Assembly (NCBI RefSeq): GCF_051020975.1
Contig: NC_135041.1
Span: forward strand, 3,484,256 to 3,548,255
Direction: 5' to 3'
Source of the DNA: Osmia lignaria lignaria
Taxonomy: Eukaryota > Arthropoda > Insecta > Hymenoptera > Megachilidae
DNA: 64,000 bases
The notes beneath the pieces were generated by a model. That model searched no databases. It saw only the letters and a program-made list of their open reading frames with translations, and was not told where the DNA came from. Position 1 is the first letter of the stretch, and every line of letters starts with the position of its first letter. Shown one piece after another: positions 20,250 to 30,300 of this stretch. The position numbers were made by a program, and so were the translations under genes.

Positions 20250-21280
20250 TCGAAACTCTTTAACATGAACAGTTCTAATACTATTTTTTGAATAAAAAAT
20301 CTTTGGAATGTTTGAAGTTAGATCTTGCTTCGTCCAAGGTTCGAACAAGAGTGTTCGTCCTCTCGATGTCAGCTCTTTTAAATCCTTTTCCGCCTTTGAA
20401 TTTAGATCTTTAGTTTACTAAACACTTGAGAGCGATAAGGGTGATGATTTGGGAAAGGACCGTAATTACCGAACGTTTCGAAGGGATGTTTAGGATCTGT
20501 CGACGTCGGTTTGATAAATAATCAATCGAGATTAGTAAAGTGGTAAAATAAGAGTTTATTTGCGAATGCAAGGGAAAAAGCCCGAAGCCGTAAAAAATCC
20601 TTGAAAATGTTTGAATAAAAAGGGAAAAAGCCTGAAGGCGTAAGAAACCCTTGAAGTTTAATTTGTGTGTGTGAGTGTGTCGCGTGTGATATGGTTGATA
20701 GGCGCAGGGAGACGTTTGTTGGTTGCCGGTGAGACCTTGGGTTTGTAATCAGTGACCTGCAAGGCCTTTGGCGTTATGTGAGTTCTGTTGGCGCGACGTG
20801 GTCTCGGGTCTGTGGACCGGGTAAGGCCTTGTGCGCTTCGCTTTGATTGTTGCCACCGTGAGGTCTCGGGTTAGTAGTCCCGGTAAGGCCTCGGGCAGAT
20901 GATTTGGTTGATTGTGACCGGCAGGACCTTGGTTTGTATTCAGGGACCGGCAAGGCCCTGGGCGCGTTGGTGATTTTGGTAGAAAATTAATGTAATCGCG
21001 GAACAACACTCGATTTCATGGTAGAAAATTAACTGCGGCAAGACATTACTAAATTCTGACTACGCGGTAAAGAAATGAAAAACTGTCCGACCGTTCGCGA
21101 CCGTGGTCCGTTGAAGACTGTTTTATTGAGGCAGGACGACGCCCCTTATTCCCAAGTGCTTCGACGTTATCTATTTCTCAAAACGAAATTTCGGTTAGCC
21201 CATATCGGGCACGTTTTATAAACACTGATTAATGAAAGTTTTAGATGGCGCGTTTTCTAAATATTTAATAGTGGACGCTC
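20250..21280. mobile_element. Insertion of unknown class within foldback copy 2
   Basis: Sequence absent from the two other family copies. It includes two direct copies of AGGGAAAAAGCC.GAAG.CGTAA (20570 and 20621), a (GT)-rich stretch and four degenerate GC-rich repeats at 20715-20965. No protein domain seen. It could be a degraded LTR or satellite-bearing element. Confidence 0.45.
20715..20965. repeat. Four degenerate tandem repeats, about 62-65 bp
   Basis: Each unit has a GA/TCTCGGGT or ACCTTGG core, then GGACCGG(G/C)AAGGCC and a GGCGC end (starts at about 20716, 20788, 20846 and 20905). GC-rich against AT-rich flanks. Confidence 0.65.
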
Positions 21281-21538
21281 CGACACATTTCTTGCAGAAT
21301 AAACGCCGAAAAATATAAACGAAGCAGTACGTTTTTTGCAATAAAAATCGTTAGGAATGAAAAAATGCAAAGTACATATTTTGTTTACGGGACTAATCGG
21401 GAGACATTCTCTACAAGATGCAAAAGGTTTTGTTCCGATTGGTCCATCCGTCTCAAAGTAATCGGTCAACATACATAAAAGAAATACATATACTGATCGA
21501 ATTGAGTAACCTCCCCTGTTTTCGAAGTCGGTTAAAAA

Positions 21539-22264
21539 GGGTTATATTTAATCTTGTCAGACAATATATTATTGGCTTTAAATTGAATCCAACGGTTGCT
21601 AATAAAATTGCCTAAGAAGTAAAGCATGTTGTCATCGACTTTGCAATCAAAAAGTATTTTCAAAACCCTATCACGCTAAACTATGTTGTAAGCCTTTTCA
21701 CTGTCAAAACTTACTGCAATTAAGTGTTGCTTGGTCAACATCACCACCCAATGATTCAACGTTTATAAGATGATCCTTCTGTTTTTCCTCAAACCATGTT
21801 GGTATGAAGTGAAGAAGTCTTACGTTGCGATGAACTTTGAACGCGGGCATCAAACGCGGGGATAGGGTGGATTGTACGAAGTGTTCCCTTTGCCCCCGTG
21901 ACGTCCCGCTAGTTTACTTTCCATCTCTGAACAGTACTAGTGGCATCTTCCCACTGCGGCAGAAGAATCACAGTACGCCATAACATTAAGAAACCAGCGG
22001 AGTCGGTAGTCAACGACTTTCTCTCTCAGTTTACATAGAGTACACGTTAGGGCCATTGGTCTATAATTAATTGCTTTACTAGGATCCTTGTTTGGCTTAG
22101 AGATAGGAATAACATTAGATTCTCTCCACATATTTGGAAAGCTTTTTGAGGTCCATATTTGATTAAATAATTTGGTTAAAAATTCTAGTGCATTTTCAGG
22201 GAGATTTTTAATAAAAATGTTGAAGATGCCATCTGGATCTGGACAAGAATTTTTAGTGTTGACT
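21539..22264 (-). pseudogene. LINE reverse transcriptase N-terminal half (piece 2 of 4)
   Basis: The minus strand from 22264 reads VNTKNSCPDPDGIF (LINE PGPDGI block), then FPNMWRESNVIPISKPNKDP and INYRPMALTCTLCKL, standard RT motifs 0-2. A non-homologous GC-richer stretch at about 21838-21960 interrupts it. Then HGLRKNR and LIAVSFDSEKAYNIV (RT motif A) follow, and it ends near ILSDKIKYN at the foldback junction. Frameshifts make it non-functional. It joins piece 1 seamlessly across the palindrome. Confidence 0.8.
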
Positions 22265-22449
22265 AACAAGGGGAGGCCGGGACGTATGGGACACGGATTT
22301 TGATGGGGCTTACATATGTTGTAGTGTAGGTGTAGTACACCAACATATATTTCAATGTTGGGGCCAACACTTAATCGTTTTCGAAATATTTATAAAAAAA
22401 GGTATAGACGCGTTGAAGTACAAGTACTTTAAAGTTTTTTACAGTAATA

Positions 22450-22529
22450 GAAAGTAGTAGCGCTGGTAACGGGCCTTAATCGTAATCGAACGTCTGAAGT
22501 TCGATTCCAAGTGAAGTCGAATTTTTTTT
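22450..22529 (+). ncRNA. tRNA-like pol III unit, left arm
   Basis: AGTAGCGCTGGTAACGG resembles a degenerate A box, AGTTCGATTCC (22498-22508) a B box, and ATTTTTTTTT (about 22520-22529) a pol III terminator. The A box has lost a few bases relative to the right-arm copy. No acceptor stem can be drawn, so this is a tRNA-derived (SINE-like) unit and not a functional tRNA. Confidence 0.5.
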
Positions 22530-22542
22530 ATTTTATTTTATT

Positions 22543-22728
22543 TTATTTTTTGCATTCTAATATGTGACAATTATCATAAAAACATATGAAACAATAAAAT
22601 TCGCGGCACCATGCACATTTAATAAAACACGCTTGATCGCATTTACATTTGTTTGTTTTAATTTCTGGTGGAAATTGCACTTGGTTAACATTTAAAAATA
22701 TTTGTAAATTAATGAAGTAAATTGACAC
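22543..22728 (-). pseudogene. Cys-rich C-terminal coding remnant in palindrome arm
   Basis: The minus-strand frame contains KCKCDQACFIKCAWC then REFYCFICFYDNCH, eight Cys and a His in about 30 residues, ending ECKK and a stop just before the (TAAAA)n tract. The spacing recalls zinc-binding C-terminal domains of some DNA transposases. The other arm carries the same coding sequence on the plus strand (about 22760-22885) with a frameshift. No catalytic domain accompanies it. Assignment to a transposase is inference; a chance Cys-rich frame is the alternative. Confidence 0.4.
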
Positions 22729-22897
22729 AGAAGAAAAAAGTTCCTTTAAATGTTAATTAAGTACAATTTCCACCAGAAATGTAAGTGCGATCAAGCATGT
22801 TTTATTAAATGTGCATGGTGCCGCGAATTTTATTGTTTCATATGTTTTTATGATAATTGTCACATATTAGAATGCAAAAAATAAAATAAAATAAAAT

Positions 22898-22980
22898 AAA
22901 AAAAAAAAGAGCTTCGACTTCAGTCGGAATCGAACTTCAGACGTTCGATTACGAGTAAGGTCCGTTACCAGCTCCGCTAC
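22898..22980 (-). ncRNA. tRNA-like pol III unit, right arm
   Basis: On the minus strand, TAGCGGAGCTGG (22968-22979) is an exact fit to the A-box consensus TRGCNNARYNGG and AGTTCGATTCC (22926-22936) fits the B box, at tRNA-like spacing. The loop CTCGTAA would read anticodon CGT. A T-run (complement of the A-run at 22898-22909) follows as terminator. The acceptor stem does not pair. This is the better preserved of the two inverted copies. Confidence 0.55.
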
Positions 22981-23170
22981 TTTCTATTACGGTAACAAAG
23001 TTTAAAGTACTTGTACTTCAACGCGTCTATACCTTTTTTTATAAATATTTCGAAAACGATTAAGTGTTGGACCCAACATTGAAACATATGTTGGTGTACT
23101 ACACCTACACTACAACATATGTAAGTCCCATCAAAATCAGTGTCCCATACGTCCCGGCCTCCCCTTGTAA

Positions 23171-23460
23171 GATTGTTTTAATTTTGTTAATTTGAAAAGT
23201 ATGATTTAATATGGGATTTGAGGTAAAGTTTGAGAAGAGAATATTTTGAATTGTAGTTAACGCTATATCTTTAAAATTGCGAAACTCGTTTGTGTGTTTA
23301 TCATTACTGGAGCTTTTTGCAAATGTTATAGCAAGGTGGTTAGCAATCTCGTTTAGTGATGTTACTCTTTGATTGTCATTCATCAATGAAACCATTTATC
23401 ATTTTTATAATTTCAGTCTTCTGTTTATTTTGCATGTAATAAACTTTACGGCTGGAGTTC
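23171..23460 (-). pseudogene. LINE ORF2 segment before RT (piece 1 of 4)
   Basis: Minus-strand frame: NDNQRVTSLNEIANHLAITF, then SSSNDKHTNEFRNF, ending INKIKTI and the TTA codon shared with the palindrome target. This is the linker between endonuclease and RT in LINE ORF2. Upstream the frame decays near 23460 and no endonuclease was found, so the LINE is 5'-truncated. Confidence 0.75.
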
Positions 23461-24255
23461 CGTGTTTTCCCAGCCGCCGATACGGTATCTTGATAGATCG
23501 TCTTATAGATCTCGACGAATTCTATCGAATTAAACATTCTATGATTTGAATAAAAAATATTTTTTCTTATTTACATTGTTGCTTAGGCCTCCAATTCAAC
23601 GTAACCTCCAATTCAAACGTTTATTAATTATTCCATTTCAATCATTTTTATTTGTTGTTTAGAATGCTTAGACTTTCCTTTTTTACAGTATGACAGGCGA
23701 CAAGAGTTTAGGTTCCGTATTCATTTTAAACAACGACTAAAAATGTTCAATCAGTTCAATTTTTTTATTGTGCTATGCCAACGGGGTGTCGAGCCGTTCG
23801 TTCGCGACCTATGTCAGACCCGATTTTCGTAGCCGACACCACAGTATAGGAAAGAACAGTAGGCTCACTCCGTGTCGGCACTTTTGATCTAATCGTAAAT
23901 ACTAATAGCATAATGCTGGTTGTGCGCGGGCTCTAATTTGAAAAGCACTCGGTACAATCAAAAAGAGATTTCGTAATAGAATACCATAAAAAGACTATTA
24001 AATATCTACATTTAATTAAAATACACATTTTATTGAAATCTCTGTACAATACAATTATTATATACAACAATTATTCAATTAATAAAGTCCTAATAAATTA
24101 TATACAAATGTATAATGTATACAGCACATCTTAGAAATTAATAAACAACCCATAAAGTGGTAATATTTTGATAAAACAATGATGATAATAATAATAATGT
24201 CTATATCTAAAATGTACAAGAAACATTGGATAAATATCATTTGACAGATATAACA
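23461..24255. other. Unassigned DNA with an inverted match to the 24.5-kb element
   Basis: The stretch 23838-23872 (CACAGTATAGGAAAGAACAGTAGG) is the inverted counterpart of about 24527-24560, so part of this region is a fragment of the element that follows. The rest is AT-rich and featureless. Confidence 0.45.
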
Positions 24256-24724
24256 TATAGGGTGTCCCAGAACGCCTGTTACTGCTGTCGCCGCTTGCAC
24301 TTTGGCACCCTTTGAAGGAACAACGGTATCTACCTCTTTCACTCATATTTTATATCTGTGTATAAAATTTACTGAATTTTATCGCAACAGGAATGTTTTA
24401 GAAGTAACAGAGGTTAAAATGCAAGAAACTATTATCATATATATTCACAGCCGCCATATTGTTGGTTGTGCGATTCGGACATGCATAAGCGACAATTATT
24501 AGTACGCTTTTTGGCAGAGTGATCCTACTGTTCTTTTCTATACTGTGCCGACACTGACATCCCTGAGCCCGCGCGCTGTACGCGCTCGGATTGGTCAGTG
24601 TTTTTCGTTAATAATTCGAAAACGAAGCTATAACCAACATTTTGGCAAAGGAAAAAGTTGTTTAGAATCACCTTAGCAATCATCCCTCTTCGGCTCTAGA
24701 CCCAGTTATGGGACACCCTGTGTA
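24256..24724. mobile_element. MITE, GGGTGTCCCA termini, about 469 bp
   Basis: Left TATAGGGTGTCCCAG and right TATGGGACACCCTGTGTA are inverted. The right 200 bp recur, inverted, at 29535-29760 (shared blocks GATTCTAAACAACTTT and CCAAAATGTTGGTTA). Non-coding. Confidence 0.7.
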
Positions 24725-24937
24725 ATCCGGAGGCTATAGATTCTCCTTACGAAAACAAATTGGAAGTTTCTTTACCATTATGTAATCTGCATCTCTGTTT
24801 TCGAGACCATATAAACAGTTGAAAATTGGACTATCAGCTTTTGAAATTTGTGTTTCTACAGTTGAAAGCTGATCAGGTAGCCTGTCTTCTATTGCCCTGA
24901 GCCTAGACAGACAGACGCGTGAAAAACCAAGGATGTA

Positions 24938-26222
24938 CATTGTGTAAAATAAGTTCCCGGAATTTCTCATTTGCAAGTCCTACAGTACATGTATTGAGAT
25001 AAATTTTTATGTGTAAGTAGGCAACACTGTACTCAATTGTTACGCTAAATTTGATCGCAATATGACGATCAGCTTGTTCACGACAGTTTCTTACATCAGT
25101 CGACCTCACGTGTGCTCTGCGATTTTGGCGATGGAAAGAATTGTCGAGCAAAGAATTTGTCTTAAATTTTGCGTTTCTAACGAAATTTCTTGTGCCAAAG
25201 CGTTGAAAATGTTACAGAAAGCCTATGGTAAATCGTGCCTATCAAAAACGCAAAACATACGAATGGTATAAGGCATTTAAAAAGGGCCGAGAAGAAGTGC
25301 AAGATTCCCCGCGTTCCGGCCGACCGTCAATGGTTTCGACTGACGAAAACGTCGAAAAAATAAAAAAAATGGTCATCGATAATCGTCGCCTGAGTGTTAG
25401 AGAGGTGTCTCGTGACGTGGAAATGTCTCACATGTCCGTGCATAACATTTTAACTGAAGTTTTGGGCATGAGACGCGTCGTTGCACGACTTGTTCCGAAG
25501 GAGCTGAATTTTCTGCAAAAAGAACATCGAAAAGCAGTTGCTGAAGACATGATTTCGCGAACTTCTAGTGACTTTAACTTTATGAAACGCATCATAACTG
25601 GTGACGAAACATGGGTTTATGAGTGCGATATGCAACCAAGTCAACAGTCTTCGGAATAGTCAAAGTTGCTCAAAAATTAAGGTCATGCTCACTGTTTTCT
25701 TCGATTATCGCGGTGTTGTTCATTCGGAATTCCTTCCAGATGGACAAACAGTAAATAAAGAATATTATTTGAAGCTCATGAGGCGTTTACGTGAAAATAT
25801 TCGTCGGAAACGGCCAGTTGTGTGGAAAAACAATTCTTGGATCCTGCACCACGATAATGCTCCGCCGCACACATCGATCTTGGTTCGCGAATTTTTAGCC
25901 AAGAACTCAACAAACGTGATCGAACAAGCACCGTATTTACCAAATATGGCCCCCTGCGACTTTTTCTTATTTCCGAAACTCAAATTACCCCTTCGGGGAA
26001 GGCGTTTTGAATCGATAGAGGCCATAAAAGAAAATTCGCTGAAGGAGCTGAAGGCGCTACCTTCTTCAGCGTTTAAAAAATGTTTTGAAGACTGGGAGAA
26101 GCGTTGGCGTATGTGCGTTGCTTCAGATGGGGCCTACTTCGAAGGCGACAAAATAAATTTGGATGATTAAGTAAGCAATTTGAGTTTTATTTACAAATTC
26201 CGGGTACTTACTTTACACAATG
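24938..26222 (+). mobile_element. Near full-length mariner element (broken)
   Basis: About 1285 bp, the usual size of a complete mariner. Inverted termini: CATTGTGTAAAATAAGT with CCGGAATTT at the left, and AAATTCCGGGTACTTACTTT then ACACAATG at the right. TA duplicates lie at 24936-24937 and 26223-26224. The transposase gene inside is frameshifted. It inserted into a MITE. Confidence 0.93.
25131..26170 (+). pseudogene. Mariner transposase, frameshifted
   Basis: This encodes a D,D34D mariner transposase that would cut and paste the surrounding element. ATG at 25131 starts MERIVEQRICLKFCVSNEIS (first helix-turn-helix). A frameshift near 25246 leads into YEWYKAFKKGREEVQDSPRS with the GRPS linker. 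The catalytic blocks are TGDETWVYECD, HHDNAPPHTS and MAPCDFFLFPKLK, with exactly 34 residues between the second and third Asp. A second lesion at about 25645-25680 (stop plus a loss of about 30 bp after QQSSE) breaks the core. The frame ends GDKINLDD and a stop at 26168-26170. All three Asp are retained, so decay is mainly by frame breaks. Confidence 0.93.
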
Positions 26223-26454
26223 TATGTACGCATTTCTAGACCTTTAAAGTGGTCATTGAACTCAAGAGTAGACAAACATACACTTTGTGTTTTCATGAAC
26301 CTCTGTGACTAACAACTCATTGTCAGTTGTTCCAATTTTCAGTTACTTCTATCTCGAAAACGAAGATGTCAAAATGGTGAAGGATCTTTCGATTTCTTTT
26401 CGTAAGGAAAATTTGTAGTTTCTAGGTCGCACGGCATTTTTGGGACACCCTGTA

Positions 26455-29400
26455 TTTTTCCTTTCAGTGGATTTTTATGAACCTTTGCAGTAGGGAGGTT
26501 TTCTGGTCGCAATTGTGAATCTAAAGTTAAAAAAAAAATTTGGGAAATTCAAGATGTCGTATACAATATGGCGAACAGAAATCGTTAAAACTGTGTATTC
26601 TGCATGAGAATTAGTACAAAAAATTTTTCGAGATTACTAGTTTTGAATTTTAGATCAAAATTTGGCAATTCAAAATGGGGAATTGAAATTGTAAGAAATT
26701 GCATAACAGATTTGCGTGTATTTATATCAAATTATATACTTATACTTCTCAATATTTATTTCATGAATATATTTCAGTCAACTAGCAAAGCGAGATGACC
26801 CCTTGTTGGAAAAACAATTCTCCTTGTTTTCAATATTTTAATTGTTTGCATTTCGGATCCACCATTTTAAACTTTTGAATTGCAATTTAAAATTTATAAT
26901 CAGTATCTCCAATAATCTAATCAGATTTATAACCAGTAACCTTAAAAGCTTATACTGTGCAAGTGCTATTGTAAGAGTGGTGGGAGGGCCACTATATTAA
27001 TATGACTGTCCCTGCAATCCCAGAACTTTCTATGGCAACGAATGTTATTAACAAAAGATGTAAAACAAATCATTCTCGATTTAGCCGTTGACGAATAAAG
27101 TCTACAATTTTGAAAAATTAAGTGCTATAATGATATGACTTATAAACCACTGTAAAATAGTTCTTTTCCAAAAATACACAATCCTTCAGAATTTGTTCAT
27201 TTATAGAATTGTTAAATCTAACGAAATTTGATTCTTCACATTTTCTGAACGTTTATCAACACGTATTAGATTGTGCAAATAGATAAATCCCGAGTGACAA
27301 AGTCATAAAGTGTGTTTCAATGATTAAAAATGATGAAAGAAAAGGTGGGACTGTGGGTCTTCAAAAATTCCAGAATCTCAAAATTTTAAAACTTCTAAGG
27401 GATTGATTCATCCCAGTAGAGAGTTGGAGATACGCCACTGAGATTTCTACCGGGCCCTAAAGAGTTGAACAATATTTTCACTATGTTAGGTGAGCAATTT
27501 TGGAGGTTCCAAGGTCCGCCGCATGATCGAAGCACAGTTTTCTTAAAATTTTCTTGTTCACCTTTCTGGCCATTAACAGGCAAAGTTTCAGCAGTATCGA
27601 TGGAAAAATGTACACCTATACTGTAGTAAGTATGCGATCGATTTTTCTACGGTTAGACATTTCTGAATTCTAGCTATTGTACAGCGGAAACTCTAATTCC
27701 CCAGAGCTAATCTCGACGCCACTCCTCGAGGCGAACTTCTAAAAAGTTCCACTCGAAGCGGTAACTTTCCCGTCAGCGGCACACTCCTGAGGGATAAAAA
27801 AGGGTTAAAAAGTCGTGCGGGGGATGACGTGCGATCGACAGAATTCCACGTAAAACTTGTAGTCGTGGTCGTAGAATCGATACTTGGAAAAATATTACTT
27901 CGTCCGATGCATCGTTCCAAACTTTCTGCCGCTACTTTTACTCGACTTCTTACCGTTTCCCTGTTTATCTGACCCCTCAGTTTTCGTGCATTAATTCTCC
28001 GCTAACTTTACTAATTTCACCAATGCTTGTTTTAAGGTTTTTCTACTGTTCGTTATTTTTTTTTTTCTTGTCAATCGAACATGTTTATTTGCTATTCACG
28101 CGTGGTCTGCACTGGAAGCTCACCTGTAACTAGAAATTTAATTTAATTTAAATACTTGAAACATCGTTAATATGATAATAGTCTGACAATATGATGCTAA
28201 AAATTACAATATTAAATTGTTAATCGTCGCAAACATTTTTTATGATCGTTCAACAAAAGAATTATTCTTTAAATATATTTCTATTTTTAGATCTTAAGAT
28301 GTATTATACAACGAGTAAAAATTTATCTTTTTAGGGTCAATGATTAATAAGGAATAAGTAGATTGTTTCGAGGATCGAAAAATTTTTTTATATCAAAAAC
28401 ACTCAAATCCTTAAAATTTCACAAAAAATTTGTATCTTATGATAGGATCAAGAAAAAGATAAACATTACTAAATTTAGTTACAAATAACAATTAAATCGA
28501 TACAAATAACTGAGAAAGACTACAATTATAAAAATACATGTCTGAAATTACTATCATTAAAATTCAGAAAGCTGGTCAAAGTATAACGCTTATTAACAGC
28601 TTATGGAAAGAACTAAAATTCCAGAAACTAATAATAAAAGAAAAGCATTGCAAATTGCAACTGATATCAATAATTGCAATTTACTTTCAACATGAATGCA
28701 ACATGATTGGGTGATCAACAAGTGTGATGGTTTATTCACTACGTACTATCTTGATTTGTAAATGAACTAAAAATTAGAAAAAGCAAAAGTCATTTATGTA
28801 AAAATCTTAATTAATAAATAATAATATGATCAGATATTAATTGTTGGACAATATTCAATTGTTCATTTATTACCGTTCACGTTAAAATTAGGTTTTCGCT
28901 TAAAATATTCCGGAAAACATTTTCGATTTTCATCTACCTTCCTGAACGAAGCTTATCTTCAAAACTTAAATCTCTACTTTTAAAACATTCAAACCATCAC
29001 TCGTACTATGCGATATTCCCATCTTCTTTGATAGACACTATAAATTCTGTTTTGCAGCAATTGTATTATTTTCTCTTATAGATTTACAAAGAACGTAATG
29101 ACATAAGTAAATACATTTTATCGACTGACATGCTTGTTCTATTGTGTCGTGTAGGAGAGTAACCTTTGAACCCCAAGATATGAGGCAATTGTGACTTAAA
29201 CTTACAAAACGTCTACAAAGGTATTAACCTACAGTTAAATGCATAATTTTTAAATGAAAAGATTGCATATATTCGGAGAATAAGTTTTAAAGGAACAGTA
29301 TAAAGTTTAGAAAATAAAATTAACATGAAATACCAAGTTAAATTGAAATTATGGCTCTCCCTATGATCCGCCGTCCAAGTGCTCATTAGATTTTTAATTA

Positions 29401-29534
29401 GGGTTAATAAGGATTAATAAGTTTTCTTGTTTGAGATTTGGTTTTTAAGTAAATTGATGTTAAAGACTATTTTTCTATATAGATTCACCTCCTTTCAGAT
29501 TGTACCACCAGATCGGTGATAACCTGTATACGTA
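26455..29534. other. AT-rich unassigned DNA
   Basis: No recognisable coding, RNA or long repeat. A GC-richer patch at 27690-27960 has no domain in any frame. Confidence 0.45.
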
Positions 29535-29760
29535 TATACAGGGTGTCCCAAAACTGGGTCGAATCCCGTGAAGAGATGATCGCTAAGGTGATTCTAAACA
29601 ACTTTTCCTTTCGCCAAAATGTTGGTTAAAGCTTCGTTTTTTAATTATTATCGATAAACATTGTCCAATTAGAGCATGCGTAAAGCGCTGGCTGCACCGC
29701 GAGAGTGTTGGCTAGTGCTGCGACATCACAACCGCACAATTTGCAGCTTCGTTTTCGAGA
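29535..29760. mobile_element. Fragment of the GGGTGTCCCA MITE family
   Basis: TATACAGGGTGTCCCAAAAC and the next 200 bp match the inverted right end of the element at 24256-24724. The other end is missing. Confidence 0.7.
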
Positions 29761-30300
29761 TATACCTAAGCAATTGAACTCTGACTTACTGACGTGAGTC
29801 CTGTGTTTAACTTTAGTACTCAAAATTTCTCGTTTATTGACTGGTGTCAAGGCACTGCCGACTCCTCTCTCTTCCCGGAATCAGGTCGCCTCCTACATTC
29901 CCTTCAAGTGTGCCCTGGAGCGGGGGTGACGAAGTTTCCGGCACATCATTCGCAGCAACACTGGGGAAATCCCAGAGTTTGACGTGACCGCGATGTTTGG
30001 GACTGTCTAGCTGCTTTTAATGGTATGAGTAAGCAGACCCCACGATGCAGTCACAGGCAACTGACTCTGAGGAAATGGTGTATAACCACCGGCTGGTGCC
30101 CATGCCAGAGGGTTCTCCCTGCTGCCCTAAACACCCTGGAAAACCTATTAAATACAAACCATAAAGAGTGGTCAGCCGCCAGCGAGGAGCATAATCTCGC
30201 CGTCTCGGGTTCGAACTTAAGGTGTCCAGAGAGACGAAACGCACTTCTTTCTCCACTAGGCGCCTACATTTGTTACAAATTTCGTTCTTTCTCCCTATAC
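29761..30300. other. GC-richer unassigned segment
   Basis: About 400 bp of balanced composition, distinct from the AT-rich flanks. It contains GGGTTCGAAC (30216) but lacks a matching A box or tRNA fold. Probably an unidentified repeat; no coding domain recognised. Confidence 0.35.

Larger units (their letters stand above)
19397..21538 (+). mobile_element. Foldback composite element copy 2, about 2.1 kb
   Basis: Same family as 12176 and 34701. The head arms (19397-19508 and 19807-20050) contain AGTATACTAAATACATTTCA and GGCGGCGCAAAATTAAA. The left arm lacks the outer ACAACCGACTTC part. The body starts at 20052 and the tail (21418-21538) ends ATCGAATTGAGTAACCTCC...GAAGTCGGTT. About 20250-21280 is absent from the other copies and looks like a further insertion. 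It lies in the LINE between RT motif A and motif C; a few residues of LINE coding are missing at the junction. Confidence 0.75.
22267..23167. mobile_element. 901-bp palindromic element with tRNA-like units, TAA TSD
   Basis: Arms of about 425 bp are reverse complements with scattered mismatches around a loop of about 50 bp near 22715. Termini CAAGGGGAGGCCGGGACG and complement; flanked by TAA at 22264-22266 and 23168-23170. Each arm, from outside in, holds a hairpin-prone segment (GTGTAGGTGTAGTACACC), a tRNA-like A/B-box unit, a T-run with (TTTTA)n, and a Cys-rich coding remnant. On the minus strand both TAA copies are the same in-frame TTA codon of the host LINE, which demonstrates a clean 3-bp duplication. 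Probable PIF/Harbinger-type target, class not proven. Confidence 0.85.
24725..26454. mobile_element. MITE split by mariner
   Basis: The left part (24725-24935) and the reverse complement of the right part (26225-26454) share TCCTTACGAAAA.AAAT and CTTTACCATT or CTTCACCATT, then GTTTTCGAGA. The right end is GGGACACCCTGTA; the left terminal bases are lost next to the preceding MITE. Without mariner it would be about 445 bp. Confidence 0.6.

Noticed and set aside
30140..30260. GGGTTCGAAC B-box-like motif suggesting a tRNA gene
   Set aside because: No A box at proper spacing and no cloverleaf.
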